NCBI RefSeq assembly: GCF_011067745.1
Contig: NZ_JAAMPJ010000007.1
Span: 292,601 to 356,600, forward strand
DNA: 64,000 nucleotides
Source of the DNA: Lentzea alba
Lineage (GTDB): Bacteria; Actinomycetota; Actinomycetes; Mycobacteriales; Pseudonocardiaceae
Reading direction: 5' to 3'
Below, piece by piece: positions 32,321 to 40,119 of this stretch. A program made the position numbers and the translations under genes. A model generated the notes under the pieces. It was not told the origin of the DNA and ran no database searches. It saw only the letters and a list, made by a program, of their open reading frames with translations. The first letter of the stretch is position 1; each line of letters begins with the position of its first letter.

Positions 32321-33688
32321 TCACACGAGGGCCGCGGCCGCGGGCAGCTCCGCCAGGGCGGCGGTGATCTGTTCCTGGCTGGGCTGGTGGTCGTCGAGCG
32401 TGCCGGCGAGGTAGGACTCGTAGGCGGCCATGTCGAAGTGCCCGTGCCCGGACACGTGGGTGAGAATGACGCGCTCCTCCCCCGCCTCCCTGGCCGCCAG
32501 CGCCTCGTCGATCGCACCGCGCACGCCGTGCGCGGACTCCGGGGCCATCACGAAGCCCTCGTTGCGGGCGAAGGTGACCGCGGCGCTGAAGATGTCTCTC
32601 TGGGCGTAGGACCGGGCCTGAATGAGGCCGTGCTCCACCAGGACGCCCATGGTCGGCGAGCTGCCGTGGTGGCGCAGGCCGCCCGCGTGGATCGGCGCGG
32701 GCATGAAGTTGTGGCCCAGCGTGTACATCGGCAGCACCGGGCCCAGCGATGCGGTGTCGGGATAGTCGTAGGCGTAGGCGCCGCGCGTGAGGCTGGGGCA
32801 CGCGTCCGGCTCGACGGCCACGAACCGAGTGCCGGTCCGGTGGCCGGCGAGCCGGTCCCGCAGGAACGGATAGGCCAGGCCCGCGTAGCCGGAGCCGCCG
32901 CCGACGCACCCGATCACCACGTCCGGGTAGTCGTCGAAGATCTCCAGCTGCTTGCGGGCCTCCAGGCCGATCACGGTCTGGTGCAGCAGCACGTTGTTGG
33001 AGATGGACCCGAGCGCGAACCTGGTGTCGTCACGGGACAGCGCGTCCTGCACGGCCTCGCTGATGGCGACGCCGATGCTGCCCGGCGAGTCCGGGTCCGC
33101 CGCCAGCGCCGCCCGGCCCGACTCCGTGCGGTCGCTGGGCGAGGGGTGCACGTCCGCGCCCCACGTCGACATCAGCATCTTCCGGTACGGCTTCTGGTCG
33201 TAGGACGAGCGGACCATGTAGACGGTCACGTCGAGCCCGAACAGCGAGCCGGCGAACGACAGCGCCGAGCCCCACTGCCCGGCACCCGTCTCGCTGGTCA
33301 GCCGCTTCACGTTGTCCTGCTTGGCGTAGTACGCCTGCGGCACGGCGGTGTTCGGCTTGTGGGAGCCGGCCGGCGACACTCCCTCGTACTTGAAGTAGAT
33401 CCGCGCGGGGGTGTCGAGGGCGCGTTCCAGCCGGGTGGCGCGGTACATCGGCGACGGGCGCCAGATCCGGTACAGGTCGCGCACCTGGTCGGGGATCTCG
33501 ATCCAGCGCTCCCGCGAGAACTCCTGCTCGACGACCCCGCTGGGCAGCAGCGGCAGCAGGTCGTCGGGCGCGAGCGGGGCGAGGGTCCGCGGGTGCAGCG
33601 CGGGCGGCAGTTCAGACGGCAGGTCCGCGACGATGTTGTACCACCGGTCCGGCAGGTCGTTCTCGGACAGCACGACTTTTCTGATCAT
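32321..33688 (-). CDS. TrpB2-like PLP-dependent beta-replacement enzyme
   Basis: 455 aa, the size of TrpB2 proteins, starting at ATG 33688 after GAGGA. PLP lysine is Lys111 in 'GVSPAGSHKPNTAVPQAYY', and further signatures are 'TSETGAGQWGSALSFA', 'VGGGSGYAGLAYPFLRD' (phosphate loop) and 'LTHVSGHGHFDM'. TrpB2 enzymes join L-serine or O-phosphoserine with indole or other nucleophiles. No trpA or other tryptophan genes are nearby. It is divergent from the EamA gene and borders the nitroimidazole genes, so a tailoring role (azole-alanine formation) is possible but speculative. Confidence 0.85.
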   Translation of the reverse strand: MIRKVVLSENDLPDRWYNIVADLPSELPPALHPRTLAPLAPDDLLPLLPSGVVEQEFSRERWIEIPDQVRDLYRIWRPSPMYRATRLERALDTPARIYFKYEGVSPAGSHKPNTAVPQAYYAKQDNVKRLTSETGAGQWGSALSFAGSLFGLDVTVYMVRSSYDQKPYRKMLMSTWGADVHPSPSDRTESGRAALAADPDSPGSIGVAISEAVQDALSRDDTRFALGSISNNVLLHQTVIGLEARKQLEIFDDYPDVVIGCVGGGSGYAGLAYPFLRDRLAGHRTGTRFVAVEPDACPSLTRGAYAYDYPDTASLGPVLPMYTLGHNFMPAPIHAGGLRHHGSSPTMGVLVEHGLIQARSYAQRDIFSAAVTFARNEGFVMAPESAHGVRGAIDEALAAREAGEERVILTHVSGHGHFDMAAYESYLAGTLDDHQPSQEQITAALAELPAAAALV

Positions 33689-33889
33689 GGAATAGTCCTC
33701 GCTCACGGGTGGCGCCTTCGGATTCCGGGCATACGGAAGTGGTTTCCGACGGTAACGACGTGGCGACGTGCGGTCGATCGTCTTCGTGATGAATTCCGGA
33801 CGCGCCGTCTCGTCATTTCGGCCGATCGACAGGCCGGGAAATGCGCCGAAACGCGGACGTCGAATACCGCGCGGGGATAAAGTGCCGGC

Positions 33890-34771
33890 ATGGAGGGGAA
33901 TCAACTGCGGGGCGCGCTGCTCGCGGGCGCGGGAACGGTGTTGGCCGGGACCTCGTTCGCGGCCACGGGACTGCTCGTCGGCTACCCGTTCATGTCCGGT
34001 CAGACGCTGCGGTTCGCCGCCGGCACGCTGGCACTGGGGGTCGTGCTGCTGTGGACGCGGTCGGCGCTGCCGCGTCCGACGGTCCGCGAACTGGCGCTGC
34101 TCGCCCTGCTGGCCGCGACCGGCCTGGTCGGCTTCAACCTGGCATCGCTCGCGGCCCTGCGCTTCTCGGAGCCGGCGGCGCTGGGCGTGGTGGTCGGCGG
34201 CACGCCGCTGGTGGTGGCGCTGACCGTGCCGCTGCTGGCGGGCAAGCGCCCGTCCGCGCCGCTGATCGGCGCGTCGCTGCTGGTCGTGCTGGGTGCGGCG
34301 GTGGTCATCGGTTGGGGCGCGACGACACCGGCGGGGTTCGGGTTCGCGGTGCTGGCGCTGCTCGGCGAGACCGCGTTCACGATCCTGGCCGTGCCGGTGC
34401 TCCCCCGGCTGGGACCGGTGGTCGTCTCGGCCTACGTGTGCGCGCTGGCCGCGGTCGAGATGGCGGTCCTGACGCTGGCGCTGGAGTTCCCGCACGCGTT
34501 GCGAGCACCGACCGCGAGCGAGGCGTGGGCGCTGGTCTACCTGGCCGTCGGGGTCACCGCGGTGGCGTTCATCTGCTATTACGCGGGCATCCAGCGGCTG
34601 GGTGCGGAGCGGACGAGCCTGTTCGCGGGGCTGATCCCGGTGGCCTCGGCCTTCGCCGCGCCGTTGGTCGGCACCGGCGCGCTGGGCCTCGCGCAGGTGG
34701 CGGGCAGCGTCCTGGTGGGCATCGGCATCACCGTGGGGATGGTCGCGCAGAACACCGAAAGGCCAAAATGA
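33890..34771 (+). CDS. EamA/DMT-family exporter
   Basis: 293 aa with ten membrane helices in two EamA repeats ('GTSFAATGLLVG', 'AFTILAVPVLPRLGP'). There is no ribosome site; a GATAAA hexamer at 33876 lies 8 nt before the ATG, suggesting a leaderless transcript. DMT proteins export amino acids and small metabolites, so this is a candidate exporter for the cluster product or an intermediate. Confidence 0.85.
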   Translation: MEGNQLRGALLAGAGTVLAGTSFAATGLLVGYPFMSGQTLRFAAGTLALGVVLLWTRSALPRPTVRELALLALLAATGLVGFNLASLAALRFSEPAALGVVVGGTPLVVALTVPLLAGKRPSAPLIGASLLVVLGAAVVIGWGATTPAGFGFAVLALLGETAFTILAVPVLPRLGPVVVSAYVCALAAVEMAVLTLALEFPHALRAPTASEAWALVYLAVGVTAVAFICYYAGIQRLGAERTSLFAGLIPVASAFAAPLVGTGALGLAQVAGSVLVGIGITVGMVAQNTERPK

Positions 34772-34791
34772 TGAGGAACAATTCATCATTT
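34766..34791. promoter_or_regulatory. AT-rich 9-8-9 palindrome upstream of rohP-like promoter
   Basis: AAATGATGA and TCATCATTT are perfectly inverted with 8 nt between. The palindrome ends 7 bp before a -35-like hexamer tggact (34799). Its AT richness stands out in this genome. Likely an operator, though it also follows the eamA stop and could be a weak terminator. Confidence 0.55.
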
Positions 34792-34798
34792 CGATCCG

Positions 34799-34828
34799 TG
34801 GACTTCTCTTCCAGGCGCTGCCTAATCT
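34799..34828 (+). promoter_or_regulatory. putative promoter of the roh-like operon
   Basis: -35-like tggact (34799-34804), 18-nt spacer, -10 taatct (34823-34828). The ATG at 34836 is 7 nt after the -10 and has no Shine-Dalgarno site, so the mRNA is probably leaderless. Confidence 0.5.
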
Positions 34829-34835
34829 TTTCGCC

Positions 34836-35996
34836 ATGTCCCAGACAACCGGTCCGGTCGATCTGACCCAACACGAGATTGCTGCGCTGCGAACGAGGTA
34901 CAACCTCGCCGACGCGCATACCCACCAGGGCCAGTCGGCCAGCCAGGACAAAATAGTCTCCCGCTTGCCGGAGTTGTGGCGGGAATCGGAGGCGATTCGC
35001 CAGGCCGACCTGGAGCGGCGTTTCACCGAGGTGTTCTTCCGGCTGCACGGGCAGCCCACCGCGTCCGAGATGGACAAGACGCTGCTGTCCTACTCCGCCA
35101 GCGTCGCGACGATGGTCGTCGCGATGTACCTGGCCCGCCGGGGCATGTCCGTCTCCCTGGTGGAACCGTGCTTCGACAACCTCGTCGACCTGCTCAAGCA
35201 CATGGGCGTGCCGGTGGCGCCGCTGCCCGAGGAGGCTCTTGCCGACCCGGCGGAGATCCGCCGGGGCCTCGACAGGGTCGACACCGGGGCGATCTACCTG
35301 GTGGATCCCAACAACCCCACCGGTTTCAGCCTCCTCAAGGACGGCCGGCGCGGGTTCGAGGAGGTCGTGCGGTGGTGCCGCGACACCGGCACCGTGCTGG
35401 TGATCGACTTCTGCTTCGCCGCGTTCGCGCTGTGCGACGAGCGGCACGACCGGTTCGACGTCTACCGGCTGCTGGAGGACTCCGGCGTCACCTACCTGGC
35501 GATCGAGGACACCGGCAAGACGTGGCCGGTGCAGGACGCCAAGTGCGCGATGATCACCGTCAGCGAGGACATCCGCAAGGAGGTCTACGACCTGCACACC
35601 GCGGTACTGCTGAACGTCTCGCCGTTCGTGCTGAACTTCCTGGCCCAGTACGTCGAGGACTCCATCGAGGACAGTTTCGCGTCGGTACGCGAGGTGATCA
35701 CCCGCAACCGCGAGGCGGCCCGTCGGCACCTCGCGGGCACGGTGCTGGAGCACGTGGAGCCGGTGGTGAACACCAGCGTGGGGTGGTTCCGCATCACCGA
35801 TCCCGCGACCACCGCCACCGAACTGCAGAAGCGGTTGCAGCGCCACGAGATCTACGTCCTGCCCGGCACCTACTTCTACTGGGACTCGCCGCACCGGGGC
35901 GAGCGCTACGTGCGGATCGCGCTGGCGCGCGAGCCGGAGCTGTTCGAGGCCGCGTTGCGGCGCACGCGGGAAGTGCTGCTCGGCCATGGCGACTGA
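34836..35996 (+). CDS. rohP: PLP-dependent L-arginine oxidase/hydroxylase (MppP/RohP-like)
   Basis: 386 aa, fold-type I aminotransferase family. The PLP lysine is Lys228 in 'YLAIEDTGKTWPVQD', Asp191 would pair with the pyridine nitrogen, and 'VDPNNPTG' is the substrate loop. Distinctive MppP/RohP features are the N-terminal 'NLADAHTHQGQSASQDKIV' stretch and 'AVLLNVSPFVL'. These enzymes use O2 and PLP alone to convert L-Arg to 4-hydroxy-2-ketoarginine, the first step of azomycin biosynthesis. It overlaps the next gene by 11 bp. Assignment rests on remembered family sequence and gene order. Confidence 0.85.
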   Translation: MSQTTGPVDLTQHEIAALRTRYNLADAHTHQGQSASQDKIVSRLPELWRESEAIRQADLERRFTEVFFRLHGQPTASEMDKTLLSYSASVATMVVAMYLARRGMSVSLVEPCFDNLVDLLKHMGVPVAPLPEEALADPAEIRRGLDRVDTGAIYLVDPNNPTGFSLLKDGRRGFEEVVRWCRDTGTVLVIDFCFAAFALCDERHDRFDVYRLLEDSGVTYLAIEDTGKTWPVQDAKCAMITVSEDIRKEVYDLHTAVLLNVSPFVLNFLAQYVEDSIEDSFASVREVITRNREAARRHLAGTVLEHVEPVVNTSVGWFRITDPATTATELQKRLQRHEIYVLPGTYFYWDSPHRGERYVRIALAREPELFEAALRRTREVLLGHGD

Positions 35997-36483
35997 CGCG
36001 GTGGTGGTCGACGCGTCGGCCTTCCTGGGCATGCACAGCTCCGACGACGCGGTGCGCCGGTCCTGCAAGGCGTTCTTCGCGCTGCGCCTGGACCGGCCGC
36101 TGGTGATGAGCCTGGAGGAGGTCGGCCGCTGCGACGACGCGGTGTGGCGGTTCCCGCGCGCCGTCCAGGACGCCTACTACCCGTTCATGGACAACCTGCA
36201 CACCGACGCCCGGATCGAGCGAGTGTCCTATGAGGAGGACGACGTGCGCACGGCCCTGGACCACCCCGCGCTGGCGGGCCTGCTGATGGCGGAGCGGCTG
36301 TTGTTGGGCTTGGTGCTGCGCCTGGGCGCAGTGCTGCACACCGCGAACGACCGCCTGCTGACGCGCCGCCTGCCGGTGCGGCCGATCCCCGAGGCCGACG
36401 CCGGGTTCCCCGACGGGCTGGAGCGGCTGTACCGGGAGTCGCTGGCGCTGCGCGTCCCGGCGGGGACGAGGCGGCCGTGCTGA
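35986..36483 (+). CDS. rohQ: RohQ-like (DUF6190) cyclisation protein
   Basis: 165 aa beginning 'MATDAVVVDASAFLGMHSSDD'. Conserved-looking core 'VMSLEEVGRCDDAVWRFPR' and 'DAYYPFMDNLHTD'. In the azomycin pathway a protein of this type promotes ring closure of guanidinoacetaldehyde to 2-aminoimidazole. Family membership is recognised mainly from sequence style and position between rohP- and rohR-like genes, so confidence is moderate. It overlaps both neighbours. Confidence 0.7.
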   Translation: MATDAVVVDASAFLGMHSSDDAVRRSCKAFFALRLDRPLVMSLEEVGRCDDAVWRFPRAVQDAYYPFMDNLHTDARIERVSYEEDDVRTALDHPALAGLLMAERLLLGLVLRLGAVLHTANDRLLTRRLPVRPIPEADAGFPDGLERLYRESLALRVPAGTRRPC

Positions 36484-37265
36484 CCGGAACCGTCGTGCCG
36501 CTGGTGACACCGCTGACCCCGACCGGCCGCGTGAGCGCGGACGGGGTGCGGCGGCTGGTCGACTCCGTGCGTGACGGGGTCGTCGCCCTGCTGCCGGCGC
36601 TCAGCTCGGGCGAGGGCTGGCGGTTGTCGCGCGACCAGTGGACCGAGGTCGTGGGCTGGGCAGAGGAGTTCTCCGGCGACCTGCCGGTGCTCGCGGGTGT
36701 CACCCTCCCGACGACCGCGGAGGTGGTGCAGCGGTGCCGACTGGCCGCCGACCTCGGGGTCGACGCCGTGGTGATCACCGCGCCGTTCGACCCGGAAGCA
36801 ACCCAGGAGACGATCTTCCGGCACTACGCGACCGTGCGCGAAGCGGTCGCCCTGCCGATCATGGTTTACAACGAGAACGTGCTGTCCGGCAACGACGCCG
36901 ACGCCCCGACACTGCGCCGGATCTGCGCGCTGCCCGACGTGGTTGGCGTGAAGGAGTCCAGCGGGTCCACGGCACTGACCCGCGAGCTGGTGGCCGCCCT
37001 GCCGGACGTACCGGTGTTCCAGGGGTGGGAACACCTGCTGACGTCGGTCGCCGGCGTGGCGGGGCTGATCGGCCCGCTGTCCAACCTCGAACCGGACCTG
37101 TGCACCGCCGCGCTGGTCGACCCGACCCCGGACCGCCAGTCCGAAGTGGACGCCGCGTGCGCCCGGCACGGCCTGCTGCGCGACGACTGGTACCGCGAGG
37201 TCAAGCGGGAGCTGTGCCGCCGCGGTGTGCTCGACACCGCCCTGACCGTGGAGGAGCTGAGCTGA
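36477..37265 (+). CDS. rohR: DHDPS/NAL-family aldolase (RohR-like)
   Basis: 262 aa from GTG 36477, overlapping the previous gene by 7 bp. TIM-barrel aldolase with Schiff-base Lys159 in 'VVGVKESSG' and Tyr131 in 'PIMVYNENV'. The N-terminus 'GTVVPLVTPLTPTGRVS' is typical of the dihydrodipicolinate synthase family. In the azomycin route the RohR enzyme performs retro-aldol cleavage of 4-hydroxy-2-ketoarginine to guanidinoacetaldehyde and pyruvate. Slightly shorter than housekeeping DapA. Confidence 0.85.
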   Translation: MLTGTVVPLVTPLTPTGRVSADGVRRLVDSVRDGVVALLPALSSGEGWRLSRDQWTEVVGWAEEFSGDLPVLAGVTLPTTAEVVQRCRLAADLGVDAVVITAPFDPEATQETIFRHYATVREAVALPIMVYNENVLSGNDADAPTLRRICALPDVVGVKESSGSTALTRELVAALPDVPVFQGWEHLLTSVAGVAGLIGPLSNLEPDLCTAALVDPTPDRQSEVDAACARHGLLRDDWYREVKRELCRRGVLDTALTVEELS

Positions 37266-37266
37266 C

Positions 37267-38088
37267 GTGGACCGCCCGCAGCGCCGCCTGTACCACCTCA
37301 ACCGCTCGGTGCACGACGCCGAGCGCTTCGCCGAGTTGCTCGCGTTGGAGCAGGACTGGGTCGTTCGCGCGGCGGCCCGCATCGAGCGCGACGGACCCCT
37401 GCCCGCGTCGCACCGCGCCTTCGTCGGCGCGCTGACCGACCTGCTGAGGGCGGAGGAGGCCGCCGGGTACAGCGAGAACGAGCGCTACCTGGCGCGGGAC
37501 GCGACGCTGGAGCAGTTCAAGGTGGTGGTCGCCGAGTTCGCCGTCGACGGCCTGGTGGAGTCCCAGTCCCACCTGGCGATCATCCCCCGGCTCCCGGCGC
37601 GGGCCCGGATGGCCGTGTTCCGGGTGCTGGTCGACGAGTTCGGCTGCGGCAACGACGAGCAGGAACACGCCGCCCTGTACCGGAAACTGGTGGCGGAGCT
37701 GGACATGCCGACCGACGTGACCCACTACGCCGACCGCGCGGACGAACCGAGCCTGGCCTACGTCAACCTGTTCCACTGGCTGGCCGCCCGCGCCCCGGTC
37801 CCGGAGTACTTCCTCGGCGCCTACGCGTACTTCGAGTCGAGCGTCCTCTACGCCTACCGCAGCTACGCGGAGGCCACCGAGCGCCTGCGCGTGACCAACC
37901 GTCAGTACTACACCGAGCACCTGTACATCGACACCTTCCACAGCAGGCAGATGCGAGCGGCCCTGCGCGCCCTGGCAGCCGAACGGCCGGTGGACTTCGG
38001 CAAGGCGTGGACGGGCGTGCTGCTGACCAGCACCGTGGTCGCGGAGGCGACGGACAACGCCATCGCCAAAGCCCGAAGGGCGGCGTAG
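37267..38088 (+). CDS. rohS: heme-oxygenase-fold diiron N-oxygenase (RohS-like)
   Basis: 273 aa, helical. Probable diiron ligands: Glu98 and His102 ('LVESQSHL'), Glu190, and the alpha-3 HxxxDxxH motif His218-Asp222-His225 ('EHLYIDTFHSRQ'). This is the HDO (heme-oxygenase-like diiron oxidase) ligand pattern. RohS oxidises the amino group of 2-aminoimidazole to a nitro group, giving azomycin. The GTG start follows the rohR stop after 1 nt. Confidence 0.83.
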   Translation: MDRPQRRLYHLNRSVHDAERFAELLALEQDWVVRAAARIERDGPLPASHRAFVGALTDLLRAEEAAGYSENERYLARDATLEQFKVVVAEFAVDGLVESQSHLAIIPRLPARARMAVFRVLVDEFGCGNDEQEHAALYRKLVAELDMPTDVTHYADRADEPSLAYVNLFHWLAARAPVPEYFLGAYAYFESSVLYAYRSYAEATERLRVTNRQYYTEHLYIDTFHSRQMRAALRALAAERPVDFGKAWTGVLLTSTVVAEATDNAIAKARRAA

Positions 38089-38090
38089 CG

Positions 38091-38324
38091 GTGCCCGAGC
38101 CGACCATCCGACCGGTTGGCCGCGACACCGTCCTGGTGACCGTCGACGGCATCCGCACGCTGATCGCCGCCGCCTGCCCCCACCGAGGCGGCCGCCTGCG
38201 CTTCGGCCGCATCGACGCCGGACGCATCACCTGCCCCCTGCACCACGCGTCGTTCGACCTGACGACCGGCGACCAGGTGGGCGGCCCGCCGTGCGGCCCG
38301 CTGCGGGTGACGCCGATCAGCTGA
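38091..38324 (+). CDS. rohT: small Rieske [2Fe-2S] protein (RohT-like)
   Basis: 77 aa from GTG 38091, 2 nt after the rohS stop. Rieske ligands are Cys29-x-His31 ('CPHRGGRL') and Cys48-x2-His51 ('CPLHHASFDL'). It is little more than the cluster-binding domain and probably supplies electrons to the adjacent diiron oxygenase. It is the last gene of the operon. Confidence 0.85.
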   Translation: MPEPTIRPVGRDTVLVTVDGIRTLIAAACPHRGGRLRFGRIDAGRITCPLHHASFDLTTGDQVGGPPCGPLRVTPIS

Positions 38325-38397
38325 CCCCGTCGAGATCGTCGGGTTGTCGTCGGACGCGTTGGAGCCGGCCGATGCACTTGTGCCCGGAACTACCCGT

Positions 38398-39540
38398 CTA
38401 CGACCGGAGGCGGCCGACGCCCGCCGTCCGCAGCGCCACGCCGCAGTTGGGGCGGTACACCATTCGGTTGGAACAGCGTGCGAGGTTCCAGTTCCTCGCG
38501 AGGAACGACCCGGCCTGCGGGTTGGGGTGGAAGTAGTCGTTGACGTTGCAGTCCCAGTAGTAGTCCAGGTTCCCGTTCGGGGACGGGCACACGTTCGAGC
38601 GGTAGTTGCCCGAATGAGGACCGCCGTCCTTGTAGCACATGACGTCGGAGTCGTCGTTGCAGTGACCGGCGCCCGAGCTGTTGGGGGTGTTCGGGAGCAC
38701 GGCCCCCATCGAGTGCCCCTGCTCGTGCAGCATGTAGGTGAAGGGGCACCGGCCGTAGACCACCGCGATGCCGGGCGCGTTGTTGACGGCGTTCTCCACA
38801 CCGGGCCGGGTGTCGCCGCTGCCGTAAGCGACGCCACCTCCGCAGCCACCGTCACCCCAGTAGACGACGTTGTCCTGACCGGTGGTCCGCTGGCCCTGAC
38901 GCGCGATCTCCTGGTCGATGGCGCCGATGTCGCTGTTGTTGTGGCTGCTGCGCAGGACGCGGACCGCGGGCTGGCCCGAAGCGTCGCACGCGACGCGCAG
39001 CGACAGGTCACCGCCGTACTCCGCGGCGCGGTTCGACACCATCGCGTTGGACTGGATGAAGTGCTGCCTGATCAGCGGCACCATCGTCGCCGACGCGTCG
39101 GGCGCACCGGCGGGGATCAGATAGACCAGCTGGATCCGGTACGAGTCCGAAGCGCAGTGATGCGAACGCGCGGCCAGGGTCGTGGTCGCCGACGGGTCCA
39201 CCGCGTCCCGAACGCCCTTGTCCTTGGCGAGCGGGGCGTCGATGTGGGTCACCATGTCACCATGCGCCGTGCGCACCTTGAACTGGCCGTTGCCCAACGC
39301 GCACACGCGGTCGCCCAGACCAGGCTCGGGTGCGAACTCATCGGCACGGCGACAACGCTGGGCGGCCGACGCCGACGGCCCGTGCGAGTGCGGAGCCATG
39401 CCCTCGGCGTGAGCGTGGTCATCGACGTTGCGACCAGCGGCGGCGACCGGAACCGGGGTGCCGGCAGCGGCCGCGCCGGGCAAGGCCATGACGGACACGG
39501 TGATCGCGCCGGACGCGATCACCGAGAGGAACTTCTTCAT
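38398..39540 (-). CDS. secreted zinc metalloprotease-like protein
   Basis: 380 aa with a Sec signal peptide ('MKKFLSVIASGAITVSVMALPGAAAAG'-type, first about 26 residues). ATG 39540 has GGAGG upstream. The zincin motif is His272-Glu273-x2-His276 ('YMLHEQGHSMG'). The following region is rich in Cys, Asn and aromatic residues, with several Cys pairs expected to form disulfides. It resembles secreted snapalysin-like or reprolysin-like actinobacterial proteins, but subfamily is not assigned. It converges on the roh-like operon. Confidence 0.78.
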   Translation of the reverse strand: MKKFLSVIASGAITVSVMALPGAAAAGTPVPVAAAGRNVDDHAHAEGMAPHSHGPSASAAQRCRRADEFAPEPGLGDRVCALGNGQFKVRTAHGDMVTHIDAPLAKDKGVRDAVDPSATTTLAARSHHCASDSYRIQLVYLIPAGAPDASATMVPLIRQHFIQSNAMVSNRAAEYGGDLSLRVACDASGQPAVRVLRSSHNNSDIGAIDQEIARQGQRTTGQDNVVYWGDGGCGGGVAYGSGDTRPGVENAVNNAPGIAVVYGRCPFTYMLHEQGHSMGAVLPNTPNSSGAGHCNDDSDVMCYKDGGPHSGNYRSNVCPSPNGNLDYYWDCNVNDYFHPNPQAGSFLARNWNLARCSNRMVYRPNCGVALRTAGVGRLRS

Positions 39541-40076
39541 CGACACTTCAACCTCCAACGGTCGAGCAGGGTTGTGTCTGAGCTGGATGGCAACGATCGG
39601 CATCCAGGAGGTTTTCCGGTGTCCCGGCAGTGGACGTGGCCGCCGGGGACTGGTTGCCGCCGGCGGGCAGGGCGGCGATCGCGGCACGCAGGTTGGGCAA
39701 GGGGCCTGTGGATGCCGTCGGTCTAGCGGGAATCGGGCAGGATCACCCAACCGCCGGGCCGTTCTCCGCCTGTGCCGCGCCCGGCCACGTCAGCAGACCG
39801 GCGAGCAGGCAGTCACCACAGGCATGACCACTCTGGCGAAACGGGTCATCAATTCCTCACATCCTCACGCGGAAGCCGATCGGCCAGGCGGAAGCGGCGG
39901 AGGACGAATCGTCCACAAAGGACATATCAGCTCACCCACTCGGCGACCGGCGGTGAGTGCGCCTCTTAGCACTGTGGCAGCCGAAAAATGTTTCGGCAAT
40001 GCCTCCGAACCGGTTCCACAGTGGATGCCCTACGAGTTCCTCACCCGGCGTGCTGAAGTAGACACCGCCGCAGTGT
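39541..40076. other. 536-bp intergenic region without a recognised gene
   Basis: No frame has a ribosome site plus sustained third-position G/C. A short hairpin (GCCGAAA/TTTCGGC) is at 39979-39996 and the A/T-rich stretch around 39960-39990 is unusual. It holds the promoter of the metalloprotease gene. Confidence 0.5.
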
Positions 40077-40115
40077 GAAGATCTCCCAAGCCCCGACGGC
40101 GCTTGGGAGATCTTC
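40077..40115 (-). terminator. terminator of the MHS transporter gene
   Basis: A perfect 15-bp stem (40077-40091 with 40101-40115), 9-nt loop, just after the minus-strand stop at 40120. Confidence 0.85.
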
Positions 40116-40119
40116 CGGG

